64,000 nucleotides of DNA from Leptodactylus fallax. Lineage: Eukaryota; Chordata; Amphibia; Anura; Leptodactylidae. Location: NCBI GenBank assembly GCA_947044405.1, contig CAMRHE010000067.1, forward strand, positions 5,027,501 to 5,091,500, in the 5' to 3' direction. The translations under genes and the position numbers were made by a program. The notes below the pieces were generated by a model. It was not told where the DNA came from, made no database searches, and saw only the letters and a program-made list of their open reading frames with translations. Positions 45,420 through 59,049 of this stretch are shown here, piece by piece. Every line of letters begins with the position of its first letter. Positions within the stretch are counted from its first letter, which is position 1.

Positions 45420-45870
45420 AGGTACAGTCTATTTATGGCTGTGTTGTTATGGAAACCTGGCAAATTAAATGTGAACTTATATTGGCTGATACACATGATA
45501 TGACTGAATATTTAAGGACCTGCGAACTGCTATTGACTAATACAAGTCATAGCTTGGTTGCTATGGAAACCTGGAGTAAAGCTGTGTGCCTGAGGAGAGT
45601 AAACGCCTGTGAGCTTCTATTGGCTGATAAGGGACATGTGACCGTGTGTATGGCAGTTGGAATATGAGTGAAAGACTTGCAGGCTTGTATTGACTAATGC
45701 AGGTCATTTTTTGGGAATACTGTATCTCAGGAACGGTACATCCTAGAGAGCTGAGACCCAGTCTAAAATCTTCCCAGATACCTTTGTGCCAAATTTGGTG
45801 AGGATCGGTCCAGTCATTTGGTCGCGCATAAAGAACAGACAGACAGAAACTCATTTTTATATATATAAGA
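45420..45870 (+). repeat. Dispersed repeat with RFX-like and CCAAT modules, copy 2
   Basis: GTTGTTATGGAAAC (45,443-45,456) and GTTGCTATGGAAAC (45,557-45,570), each followed by TATTGGCTGATA (ATTGG at 45,481 and 45,619). The tail reads CCAAATTTGGTGAGGATCGG and CATAAAGAACAGACAGACAG, ending in TATATATATAAG. The tail layout is that of a non-LTR retrotransposon 3' end. Copy 1 is at 36,185-36,900. Confidence 0.75.
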
Positions 45871-45874
45871 GATT

Positions 45875-46110
45875 ATGCTTATTTGTATAGCGCCATCATA
45901 TTCCGCAGCACTTTACAGACATTGTCAATCAATGTCCCATATAGGGCTCACAATCTACATTCCCTATCAGTATGTCTTTGGAGAGTGGGAGGAAATCCAC
46001 ACAAACATGGGGAGAACATACAAACTCCTTGCAGATGTTGTCCTTGGCAGGATTTGAACCCAGAACTCCAGCGTTGCAAGGCTACAGTGCTAACCACTGA
46101 GCCACCAGAA
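45875..46110 (+). repeat. SINE/LINE-tail-like repeat (AGCGCCATCATATTC)
   Basis: Third full copy of the family at 29,515 and 38,079, with the right end GCTAACCACTGAGCCACC. Confidence 0.85.
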
Positions 46111-46170
46111 TTGTATTCAACAAAAATTATATGATTATAAGAGTGCATACTCTAGACTTGTATAGATGGC

Positions 46171-46731
46171 CTCAGCAGTTTGTAGTCAGCTGTTGAATTT
46201 TCAGTCTAAGTAACCAGTAGCCTGATGTTGAATCATTAGTCTCAGTAGTCTGTAGTCAGCTGTTGAATTTTCTGTCTCAGTAGTCTGTAGTCAGCTGTTC
46301 AATTTGCAGTCTCAGTAGTCTGTAGTCAGCTGTTCAATTTGCAGTCTCAGTACACAGTAGTCAGATGTTGGGTTTTCAGTCTCAGTACACAGTAGTCAGC
46401 TGTTGGGTTTTCAGTCTCAGTACACAGTAGTCAGATGTTGAATTTACACTCTCAGTAGTCTGTAATCAGCCGTTGAATTTGCAATCTCAATAGTCTGTAG
46501 TCAGATGTTGAATTTACAGTCTCAGTAGCCCATAGTCAGCTGATGAATATGCAGACTCAGTAGTCTATAGTCAGCTGTTGAATTTTTATTCTCATCAGTC
46601 TGTAGTCAGCTGGGGAATTTAAAGTCTCAGTAGCCTGTGGTCAGCTCTTGAATTTAGTCTCAGTAGTCTGTAGTCAGCTGTTGAATCTGTAGTCTTAGTA
46701 GTCTGTAGTTAGTTGTTGAATTTGTAGTTTC
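46171..46731. repeat. Minisatellite, 35-bp unit with AGTCTGTAGTCAGCTGTTGAATTT
   Basis: About 16 units; CTCAGTAGTCTGTAGTCAGC starts at 46,241, 46,276 and 46,311, giving a 35-bp period. Some units carry a variant (CTCAGTACACAGTAGTCAG). The outer units are more diverged than the inner ones. Confidence 0.97.
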
Positions 46732-46802
46732 ATGCCAGAGTGACAGAGAACCTCACTGAATCCTTGTGAATTCTGATCACTATGGTCATTCCTATTATTT
46801 AA

Positions 46803-47057
46803 AGGAACACTCTAGTCAAAACTGAACTCTGGGCCTAATTTCTCAAAACTGTCTAAAAGAAAAATTTTACATTTGTTGTCCATAACAAACAATTAGAGCT
46901 CAGCTTTCAGATCTTACACTGTTCAGGTAAATTTAAGCTGTGCTGTGATAGGTTACTGTGGACAACAAAGACAGTTTTTCTTTTAGACAGTTTGTTATGT
47001 CTATTGGTAACACTGAGTGGGCAGGGCATGACACAAGAATTCAGTTTGGTGTTCTTT
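46803..47057. mobile_element. TTAA-type palindromic element (AGGAACACTC ends)
   Basis: TTAA at 46,799-46,802 on the left; the right end GTTCTTT is followed by TTGA-like sequence (degenerate TTAA). Ends AGGAACACTCTAGTCAAAAC and TTCAGTTTGGTGTTCTT are inverse. Inner arms AAACTGTCTAAAAGAAAAAT and TTTTTCTTTTAGACAGTTT also pair. Confidence 0.75.
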
Positions 47058-48350
47058 GAATCCCTGTGTCATGCTCCGCCCTCTTAGGTACTTCATATAG
47101 GCATAACACTATGTATCAATGTTCCTATAAAATAATAATGTACGCCAACATGTAGACCGATGGGCCATGCAGCAGTTTATTCACTGAAGAATCCTCTGGC
47201 TGCGCATGGATTACACTGGTGTACATAACAATACAATAGGCCCTGGGATTCAGACCTGGGATAGACCTTGTGAAAAAATAAATAGAATAAAATAACTTAC
47301 CATTTTAATAATTTCTGAGAAAAGAAAATAACCTAAATATAAAGATACATATATATTTTGAAAATTATTCAAATTTTAAAGTAGGGAAGTAAATTTCAAT
47401 AAATCCATAGGCGTATTTAATAGCGTAACAAACCACAAAAAACTAAATATATCACAATTGTTCATTTTTAACCAATTTGGTGCCTGATATTATAAAGGGT
47501 CCAAAAATACTTAGCTGGTCCCTTTAGTTAAGGCCACACCTCTTGAAAAGGCCACTCCCACTTTTTCACCACTCACGAAGGGTTCTCCAAGGTCGACATG
47601 TCTACTAAGGAGAGCTGAAGATGCTCTCCTACAAACTAATCTAGAAATAGACTAACTAAAAATCATCCCAATAAACTCCTCCCATGTTCTAGAAATCTCA
47701 GAGAAGTGCAAAAACCAGCTCAAAACATAAAACATGTTATACATCAATATAACAGCTTACTACTAGTAGTGGCCCTATTCGGAGACACTACAATCTGATG
47801 GCAATAAGGTAATAATAAAGCCGTAAATGAAGGTTGTGACATATTATTCACCATATGGAATATTCTTACTATTACGGTTATTATAAAATGGTATGATAGC
47901 TACCCAAACAAGCTATAGGTATAAATTTCTTATCAAGCAGCACAGGGAATAAAATGTGTGCAGGTTGTAAAGAATTATGTTACATTCTACATCCCCCTTC
48001 TTGTTCCATTTTGCTCCCTGTATGTTCAACTACAGGGTCCATGTGGATATCGCCTAAAGGATAAGGGAATATCTGAGAACTAAAGTGTGCAGGCAGAGGA
48101 AGAGATTGACTGTAATAGAGGTGTCCAGGCATAAAATTAGATGTGTGAAGGATGTATATCTCAGTAGAAAAAGAGAAGAGAGAATAAGATGTTAAATCTG
48201 TGTTAAGGAGCAGGGCATATAATAAGGATGGTGAAAGTGGAGAAGATAGAAAGAACCATACTATAAAATGTGAAAAACAACAATGTAAAAACTACAGAGT
48301 GACTTGCATCACATTTATCAATGGACTGGACCATTTAATGAAAATAAATG
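47058..48350. other. Intergenic, nothing recognised
   Basis: No supported feature. Confidence 0.5.
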
Positions 48351-48357
48351 GCTTTAA

Positions 48358-48700
48358 GGGGATGTGTCACCAAATAATGTATGATTTTATTTGTATTATT
48401 TTATTATTATTATTTTTAAAGTACTATGTCCTGTAATTTTCACTCCAGCAGCTATCTAATAATATACTGACACTTGCCAATTTTCTAGGAGATTTTTTTT
48501 CAATAGTCAACTCATTTATATTACATAACATATATACGCAAGGCAGACACTATACTGCTTGAGCCACTGCCTCCATTACTCTTAATGGGAGGTTTTTCTC
48601 TCATCAAACTTCAACTTCTTTTATGCTTACTATTGAAGTGTGGTAAGAGAAAAATCTCCCATTGAGAATGATGAGTGACTGACTTGCATATATAATTATT
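48358..48700. mobile_element. TTAA-type element with inner hairpin (GGGGATGTGTCACC end)
   Basis: TTAA at 48,354-48,357 followed by GGGGATGTGTCACCAAATAA. Inner hairpin: AATGGGAGGTTTTTCTCTCA near 48,585 against AGAGAAAAATCTCCCATTGA near 48,645. The right boundary is not defined. A similar terminus in inverse (CACATTCCCT|TTAA) occurs at 52,375-52,388. Confidence 0.55.
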
Positions 48701-49045
48701 AGGTGTGACCCTGGGTTCAAACCCAGATGACACCTAGAGAGAATGTAAACAGAATAAAACTCTATATAGATGAGGGATCCCCCCAGAAATCTCCTCCTTA
48801 ATATTCACTGCACTGAAGTGGCCTGTAATAGGGAGGAATGGGTTATTCAATTAACGTGTTCACCCTAGTTGGCTACATCTCCTACCTATTAACAGTCCAG
48901 GGTTTGGGTATATATGTGTAACTAAAGACTACCTTTCATGTCCTCTAACACTGTGTGTATTACATAGGGATGCAAAGTTGACAGTATGCTGAATTCAGAG
49001 CACAATCGGTATTGCAGGTATATGCCCTGGTTGCAAAGGCCATTA

Positions 49046-49222
49046 GTTTTGGTACCAATATTACTGCACTGTCAGAGGGGCTGGCCTCACAGCATCATTG
49101 CTGGGCAGTGAGAAACACCCCCCCCCTTCCAACAGTACAAGACTATAGAAGTGTATTGTCAGGAAGGCGTTGAACTTTGAGGCCTTTCCCACTGACCGTG
49201 CAGTGATATTGGTACTGAAAGT
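49046..49222. repeat. Hairpin element
   Basis: Left GTTTTGGTACCAATATTACT with GCACTGTCAG is answered by CTGACCGTGCAGTG and ATATTGGTACTGAAA; inner GGCCTCACAG against TTTGAGGCC. About 177 bp. Confidence 0.7.
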
Positions 49223-50065
49223 TATGGCACCAATATTTCTGCAACTGGGGAAGATACTGGCAAAACTAACAGTGCATCCAATCCAGCTTTGCAGTGGTAT
49301 ATAACACATGATAGAGGACATGAAAAATCCTGTAAAATAATATTCGTTAATTGTAAAATACTTTACAATTGAATGAAATCCTTCCTCACGTGTTGACCCA
49401 TAAGGTAACATTATTTGAGGACTCGACTTCTTATAAAAAACATGGAGGTTTATTGAAGTCTTCATGGAAAAACAGATACATGGAAACCTTCCAACATAAC
49501 AGAAATATCAGTCAATGTCTTACATCATAGGAGAAGTTCAGCGTTAGGTTTCTTCAAGATGGTTCTCTTGCAGACATCCTGGCTCATGCTTATTCATCAA
49601 TGTGTGTTGGTCTTCTGTAGGACAATTCTACCATCCTTCCAAGGTCTCAGAGGAAGCAAGAAAAGGTCGGAAGAGACACCGAAAGAGGGAGACCCCCAGA
49701 GTGAGAGACACAGCCCCATACATGTGTGTCTGTCAATCATTTATATTCCTGAGAGGGGGTGTTTCCCACCATCCTTATACTTTCTACTACTGTATTTGGA
49801 CAATACTAGAATAGTATAACCACTCCCATGCACCATAAGATACAACAGTTTTGTCAGCAGAATAGACTGAACACTAAAAGGTCAAGAATATTGCAGTCTA
49901 ATAATATTTAACAAATCCTCATTTATAGCAGTTAACACATTAATAAATAGGGCATATAATAGAGGCCTAACCAGTACTTCCATTTGGTAATGATATCATT
50001 CACTACTAAAGTATGAATAGAATGCTTATAAAGTATGAACAGACCAATGTTTGCACCTCTTCACT
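49223..50065. other. Intergenic, nothing recognised
   Basis: No supported feature. Confidence 0.5.
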
Positions 50066-50073
50066 TAGTTTAA

Positions 50074-50818
50074 AAGGATATTTCCATCTTAAGGATCCTA
50101 TCTATACTGCTAGCTTATGTAAATTCAAGTGTTTTCCTAAATACATTATTTTAGCAATGCTGCTTCTTTGCCTTCTATGTGAAATGATCCCTCCCATTGT
50201 TTACACATCGTTGTCAAGGCAGCCAGCCTGTTATCTGATCTCAGGACTGATAATGTGACTCACTGCTCTCTGGAGTGGAGGGGGGCTGAATTCTCTGTAT
50301 TACTTTCAGAGCTATTTATCTCCTGCTCTGCAGTCTGGGCAATCAGGTCAGCCAATTGCAGTTTACAAATAAAGGCTCAGATGGTGTCTTTTATATCTCT
50401 ATGTAAGCACAAAGATAACACTGAGTTTACTGCAAGTCTGTTATTTCCTCTGCAGCATGTAAGCCACTTCCTGTATTCTTCCACAAACTGGTAGGTGGGC
50501 TTTGACTGCCTGATGGACAGGACACTATGAAGTACCTCAAATATAGACATTGCCTTTACCATGAGAGATTACTATCACCACTAGAAATCTAATATGAATG
50601 CAGATAAAATAATATGCACAGTAAATGTATATTACATTACACAGGTTTGATAATAATCTCTCATGGTAAAGGCAATGTCTATATCTGAGGTACTTCATAG
50701 TGTCCTGTCCATCAGACAGTCAAAGCCCACCTACCAGCTTGTGGAAGAATACAGGAAGTGAGAAGAAGATACACTAGGCAAACTAATGAGAGAGGGAGAT
50801 TGGAAAACCCCTTTAGGG
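50074..50818. mobile_element. Composite TTAA-type element with near-perfect inner palindrome
   Basis: Left TTAA (50,070-50,073) followed by AAGGATATTTCC; right end GGAAAACCCCTTTAGG, a degenerate inverse. Inside, arms 50,465-50,569 and 50,656-50,760 are almost identical inverse copies (CACTTCCTGTATTCTTCCAC against GTGGAAGAATACAGGAAGTG) around an 86-bp spacer. Confidence 0.7.
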
Positions 50819-52170
50819 CATATCTTTTATTTCAGGTTATGTCTCTACATAAGATGCCTTGTGTGTGTACAGGAGCAGCAGCACTATATCTGACCATTAT
50901 ATGACTTGCATTCTGTATTTGTCATCTGCAGCTTCCATATCTAATTGTCAGTTTTCCTAAACTAGTAACCAGAGACTACCTGCTATGATGTTTCCCAGCA
51001 GCAGCATGGAGGACATTATAGAGAAGTACAGAATATTACTATCTCAGGGGTGAGATAGAAGTCTTACTAATAACTGCAGCAACAGCAATAGCAATCTGTA
51101 TATGTCTTTCTGCTTCTCTCTCACTTTGCTTCTTCCCCCCCCCCCAACCCTCCTTATAGACTTCTATGGGCACATCCCTCTCTGTGAGCTGAGTCTAGCT
51201 CGTCTCGTTGTCAAAATAGTGTGATCATTTAATTAGATTTATTTATATGCTATTCTCTATGCAAAACTCCTCTGGCACAGGTTTCTTGCTGCAAGAGGGG
51301 GGAAGAGTCAGGGGAAGGGCAGAGGTGGAAATGAGGCAGAGTCTAACATCGTTCCTTTCTGACAGAAGTTTTAAGGCACTGACCATGTCTGCACTTATAT
51401 GTGAAGATGGTAGAACAGCTAAGAAGAGGGATTGTGCTACTCCACCATCCTCTGGTATTAGTACAGCCACGTACTGATATTGAGGCTGAATGAAAAACAT
51501 ACAGTGTTAGACCCTGTACACAACTCCACCCTGCCCAGGCTTTGCCTCCTTACAGCAGAAGGACAAATTGTGCATAGAAAGCAGCAGTGGTGGCCATTTT
51601 TCCCTTTTAAAAACATACCCCAAGAGGAAAAATAACCTTCTGCACCTAACTAAGAGGACACAGGTATCTATCAGGTACCCCAACCTTTTGTTTTTAGTTT
51701 TTTTTTTTGTCCAGTTCCCTGAGTACGCCTTTAATACAGATCTCAGGCCAGACCATCTCTGTCTGCATGCCCATCTTTCTCCATTCCTGCACTCCTCTTT
51801 ACTTCCGAGCACTACTCCAGACTAAAGATAGGCAGTGGAGCTGCATATAGAATCTTACACATTTCTATACTGTATAGTGTTTTTATTCTGCGTATTCTGC
51901 CTACAGCATACAATAAAGATGTCATCTGTCAATAAATCCTATGCCTTCAGATAATAAGGAGATGACTGTGCTGACCCTATCCTAGCTAAGCTGCAAAATG
52001 TCAGCTTATTGTGCGTGTGACCCAATCCCTTCCAGGTTGAGGGAGTGGCAAACTGTGCAATTGTCTTAGGACCCCATTTCTGAGCTGACTGCCGAAGGAT
52101 AGTGTCCAAGAGCAACTTGACCAACTGCCTTAAAAAACAAGAAACTTACATTCATCCTATTTACTATTAC
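50819..52170. other. Intergenic, nothing recognised
   Basis: A C10 run lies near 51,136-51,145. No supported feature. Confidence 0.5.
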
Positions 52171-52389
52171 AGAAAACCAATGTTCTTTAAATTATGTGAT
52201 AGAACTGTCTAAGATGTTAAGCGTCAGACCCTACTTTTCCTGTTGCACAGGTCTCTATTTAGGACAAGAAACGGCCATGGCTCAAGTGACTGTTGTGTAA
52301 TCCTCAATATGGCAGTCATTTTTATATGGATAATCAAATTAAAATAATAAAACAGATTTTTATTATTGTGATAACACATTCCCTTTAAA

Positions 52390-54138
52390 TATTACAAATG
52401 CTGTGTCCTATGCCCTAAACAAACTCTTTATTAGCATCCACCAAAAAAAATATGTTTCATAGATCTATCACAGACATCTTCTTCTATAGAATTTTCCGAA
52501 CATAAGATACATGTGCATATTTTCTGTGATACAAAGCTTTTAAGGAGATTCCAAAGAAAATTGATTCAATGTATATTGGAGATGACTTTAGGAACAGAAG
52601 GGTTAAACAAATAAGGATATCATTCTATAATGCGCACTTAGGGTATGGTATGAGCCTCAGGCGATCGCTGCAGGGCTGTAAGAGCCTCCGGGTCAACACA
52701 GAATGATAAAAAATCTTTCAAGGAAGGGTTTATTATTAGCTGTTTTTAATATATATAACAATTTCTTACAGTTTAATTCTTAATGATATTTTCAATTTAA
52801 ATGTAAAAAAGGCTATCTACATATTATTAAAATTGAACATCCAGAGATTTTATGATACAGATATTCATTTGATATTCTACATTAATAATGCTGCCTGTAT
52901 CCGTTCCCCTTCCTACATGGTTTACTATTGTAAGAGACCCTGATGATTAGTGATTTCCGATGACCTCTTGTGCGTTCCTGTGGCTTACTTCTTGTAGTAC
53001 AATCTGCCTTATTTTATATCGTTCAAATGTCATAAATATAGTAATTCAGTGCCGAGACATAATCTGACGCTTGGGGACTCCAATGCAATCCATAAAAGGG
53101 CCCCTACACCTACTACGTACCATATATAATATCGGTTTGTTTTTATGGGGCAGTGGGATCTTTGGACCCAGGGCCATGTATGATTGCAACCACCCCTGAT
53201 TCTTTGATATCTATCAAGCAGATTGATCATTTTATTAAAGAGTAGCTGATGTTTAAGTGTCCTGCTCAATCTTGCCATGAACTCAAGACTTCCTGCTGCT
53301 CGAGACTCCCTGATGATTAGACCCATTCATCTGAAGCTAATCAGCAGTGGAAAGCCGTGACAGAATGCCAATGCCCGTCGCGGATAGCCCACAGGTGGAA
53401 AATGGCAGCGGAAATGAAGAGGAATTCCTCTTCCTTTTCCGACATGTGAACTTACCCTAAAAGTGTGATGAGACAGATACCTCTCTCTCAGTCTACTATC
53501 ACTTATCTAATTAATTCATTAATTAATTAAACAAACCTAAGTCTTCTTCTCCTGTTCTACATACACTAATCCTCATGGTTGGCTGTCCCTTGTCATATGG
53601 GTTGCTTGAAAGGTATTCTTGGTGAGCATGTCTTGTCTTTGAGTTCATGTGATCCTTTTCTCCATATCTTGCACATGATTATAAAATAAACTTTGTAATA
53701 TATCTTAGCAGATATTTTTTCCACTTATCAGATTCCTCCCCTTCTTCCCCCTCTCTTAAACTGCTCAATTCACTGCCGACTTATGTCTTCAGAGAACACA
53801 GTTTAGCAGTTCACCAACAGATTACATAGAGGTCTATGAAATGAATAGGGGGAGGAGGAGCTGAGATAAAGAGAGTCACAGACATGGTGCTGCAGCTAAC
53901 AGTAAGTTTTATCAGATTTGTAGAAGTTTTTTAGCAGGACTATTATTGTAGATAAAGCAATAGCAGATAAAATGATAGTATAACAATATTGGAATGTGTT
54001 CTCTTGTTCTTAAGTCTATTAGTTTGATTGTCCCTGAAAAAAAAAGTAGAGGGTGAAATGTGAACACCCCAGCTTATCAGTGCATTTACTATTTTATCCA
54101 TATCCATAAAATTAATATTATAACGTGTGTGTCACAGT
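52390..54138. other. Intergenic, nothing recognised
   Basis: Includes a TTAATTAATTAA-type tract near 53,510-53,529. No gene or clear element. Confidence 0.5.
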
Positions 54139-54229
54139 GTATAGATAATAATAATAATAATGATAATCACAATAAAAATAATTATAATAATAGTAGTAGT
54201 AATAATAATCATTATTATAATATTAATAA
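54139..54229. repeat. (AAT)n / (TAG)n imperfect microsatellite
   Basis: ATAATAATAATAATGATAAT followed by imperfect AAT, TAG and ATT triplets up to the TA target site of the Tc1-like element at 54,232. Confidence 0.9.
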
Positions 54230-54231
54230 TA

Positions 54232-55743
54232 CAGTGGGGGAAAAAAGTATTTAGTCAGCCACCAATTGTGCAAGTTCTCCAACTTAAAAAGATGAGGCCG
54301 GCCTGTAATTGTCATCATAGGTAGACCTCAACTATGAGACACAAAATGAGAAAACATATCTAGAAAATCACATTGTCTGATTTTTTAAAGAATTTATTTG
54401 CAAATTATGGTGGAAAATAAGATTTGGTCACCTACAAACAAACAAGATTTCTGTCTCTCGCAGACCTGTAACTTCTTCTTTAAGAGGCTCCTCTGTCCTC
54501 CACTCATTACCTGTAGTAATGGCTCCTGTTTGACATTGTTATCAGTATAAAAGACACCTCAAACAGTCACACTCCAAACTCCACTATGGTGAAGACCAAA
54601 GAGCTGTGGAAGGACACCAGAAACAAAATTGTAGACCTGCACCAGGCTGGGAAGACTGAATCTGCAATAGGCAAGCAGCTTGGTGTGAAGAAATCAACTG
54701 TGGGAGCAATAATTAGAAAATGGAAGACATACAAGACCACTGATAATCTCCCTCCATCAGGGGCTCCACGCAAGATCTCACCCCGTGGGGTCAAAATGAT
54801 CACAAGAACGGTGAGCAAAAATCCCAGAACCACATGGGGGGACCTAGTGAATGACCTGCAGAAAGCTGGGACTAACGTAACAAAGGCTACCGTCAGTAAC
54901 ACACTACGCCGCCAGGGACTCAGATCCTGCAGTGCCAGACGTGTCCCCCTGCTTAAGCCAGTACATATCCGGACCCGTCTGAAGTTTGTTAGAGAGCATT
55001 TGGATGTTCCAGAAGACTATTGGGAGAATGTCATATGGTCAGATGAAACCAATGTAGAACTGTTTGGTAGAAACACAACTCGTCGTGTTTGGAGGAGAGT
55101 GAATGCTGAGTTGCATCCAAAGAACACCATACCTACTGTGAAGCATGGGGGTGGCAACATCATGCTTTGGGGCTGTTTCTCTGCAAAAGGACCAGGACGA
55201 CTGATCCGTGTAACATGGCTCGGTCTTTCAGCATGACAATGATCCGAAGAACACCGCCAGGGCAACGAAGGAGTGGCTTCGTAAGAAGCATTTCAAGGTC
55301 CTGGAGTGGCCTAGCCAGTCTCCAGATCTCAACCCCATAGAAAACCTTTGGAGGGAGTTGAAAGTCCGTGTTGCCCAGCGACAGCCCCAAAACATCACTG
55401 CTCTAGAGGAGATCTGCATGGAGGAATGGGCCAACATACCAGCAACAGTGTGTGCCAACCTTGTGAAGACTTACAGAAAACAATTGACCTCTGTCATTAA
55501 CAAAAAAAGAAAATATAACAAAGTATTGAGATGAACTTTTGTTATTGACCAAATACTTATTTTCCACCATAATTTGCAAATAAATTCTTAAAAAATCAGA
55601 CAATGTGATTTTCTGGATTTGTTTTCTCATTTTGTCTCTCATAGTTGAGGTCTACCTATGATGACAATTACAGGCCTCTCTCATCTTTTTAAGTGGGAGA
55701 ACTTGCACAATTGGTGGCTGACTAAATACTTTTTCCCCCACTG
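54232..55743 (+). mobile_element. Tc1-like DD34E transposon with internal deletion
   Basis: 1,512 bp flanked by TA (54,230-54,231 and 55,744-55,745). Long inverted repeats of about 200 bp (54,232-54,429 and 55,536-55,743) begin CAGTGGGGGAAAAAAGTATT. A second copy of the AGTATTTAGTCA-like motif at the inner border (AAGTATTTGGTCAA) gives the IR/DR arrangement typical of Sleeping Beauty-type Tc1 elements. Confidence 0.95.
54586..55534 (+). pseudogene. Tc1-like (DD34E) transposase, deletion and frameshift
   Basis: The first frame runs 216 codons from [10 protein letters not shown]. It has helix-turn-helix words [20 protein letters not shown] and [10 protein letters not shown], a second DNA-binding part, the first catalytic residue D153 ([13 protein letters not shown]) and [14 protein letters not shown]. 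After GRLIRV (55,207-55,212) only 10 bp precede VFQHDNDPK, where the element at 55,994 has 31 codons between the equivalent points. The net loss of about 83 bp also shifts the frame, so translation ends at 55,236. The second frame (from about 55,214) keeps D in QHDND and E in NPIENLW with 34 residues between them, and reads to a stop at 55,532-55,534. Inactive. Confidence 0.93.
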
Positions 55744-55746
55744 TAA

Positions 55747-55795
55747 CTTTATTTGCATAGCGCCAACATACTCCGCAGCAGTACTTTGCAAATCA
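55747..55795 (+). repeat. 5' scrap of the AGCGCCAACATA repeat
   Basis: TTTATTTGCATAGCGCCAAC then ATACTCCGCAGCAG, directly after the Tc1-like element's TA. Only the first 45 bp or so of the family at 29,515 are present. Confidence 0.7.
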
Positions 55796-55993
55796 AAGAT
55801 ATGTGTGTCTTATAGCAGGTATATGTGTTTGTGTCTCTGTATGTACTTAATTATGTGTATAAGTACATGTACTATAATGGTCAACATTGTGGAATTTTGT
55901 AGCTCAGAGTAAGGTGTTATTTTAGTGGTTTTACTTGAATCGGAAAGATACAAAATGCAGAATTTAGAGGATAACATGGCAGTATGTGGAATA

Positions 55994-57630
<1,637 letters not shown>

Positions 57631-57632
57631 TA

Positions 57633-59045
57633 CATACAGATCTACTCTACTCTACTATGTATGAAGCCAAGTGGGTTTGTGCCCATGGCAAAACCTTTAG
57701 TGTCATGATTTGTGTGTAGCATGGCAGCATTAGTTATTATGAGGTGACATTTTCTAGCAAATTTTTACAGGTCCATGTGTATTTGCATGTTCTTGGCTGA
57801 GAATCCTGCATACCCCCTTGATAAACACTACTGATGTACACAGATAGTAATAGTGATAATAGCATTGGAATCCTGGGTTCATCTTCATAGGTTAACTCAG
57901 TTTCTTAAAGATCTAGACCTAGTGAGATGTATGTGTGAGATAGGGAAAGTAGACATTGAGCCCCATTAGAGACAGACTGCAGTATGATGGCAATATCTGA
58001 AGAACGCTACGGAATATGTTGCCACTTCTAGATAGATCTATTAAACTAATTCTGATATATAAAATCCATTCAATATCTAATTTTATGTAATGTACGGGTA
58101 GGTATTTTATATTACAACAGTCTTGTTATACAACATCTTTTCACCATACCAGCCCACTAAACACTTACACCCAAAAACACAGAAATCTGGAATGTTTTTT
58201 TAACTATTACACAGCTAGTGAGTTGAGAAATAAGAATACCATCAGTAAGAAAGAGATAGGCCAAGTGTCTATTGTTATGAGATGGAGCTTTTGACTGATG
58301 TATTGTGTTGTGCAGTCAGTGGGCACCCTGCGTGCACCGAATGTGCCAGTGCTTCATTGCACTGAACTGCAGTGAAAACGGTTGCCTCTTAGGTGATAAG
58401 ACCTGCACGGTTCTGCACCGTTCTGGATGACCAAACCCCTCGTTCTGGTAAGATGAAAATATTGAGTTTCTGGTTTGGTTTCCTTCACGAATCACATATA
58501 GAGTTTGATTATTTGTAAAACATTGGTTTCTAAAAATATCATTTACACTGTTCAGAAAGTGCACAAGAAAGGTAAAACCTTACAATTCCTTCCATCTTAA
58601 GATAGCATTGTCGCTAATGAATTCATTCTTATTATTATGAGTGCGAGAAAGCAGGTGACAAAAACCTTTTATAGATCTTATTTCACAATAAATGTATGAT
58701 GTATTGTGAAAATGCCTGGTGGGCTTCCTATTAATCTTTTGGGTACAGTTCCTTTAGTTTCCATTCCAGACTCTTCATTTCTGTAAAATAGTCACCAGCC
58801 TCTTAGACTACTGCATGTAGTCTGTGCTTTGGTAGTCTGAGATATTCCCCTCAGAGAGCAGAGGAGTGGCTCAGACTACCAAGGGAATGAAGACTGCAAG
58901 CTGGGGATTAGAGGAGCCACTCCATTGCCGTCCGGAGCTTGCTAAGGGAAGGCACACATCTCCCCCCACATTTGGGTTCCTTACCAGGATCATTTACCCT
59001 GGGCCCCTCAACAAATAATTTTCCTAGATACGCAGCAGCCGTCAC
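57633..59045. other. Intergenic, nothing recognised
   Basis: No supported feature. Confidence 0.5.
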
Positions 59046-59049
59046 GCCT

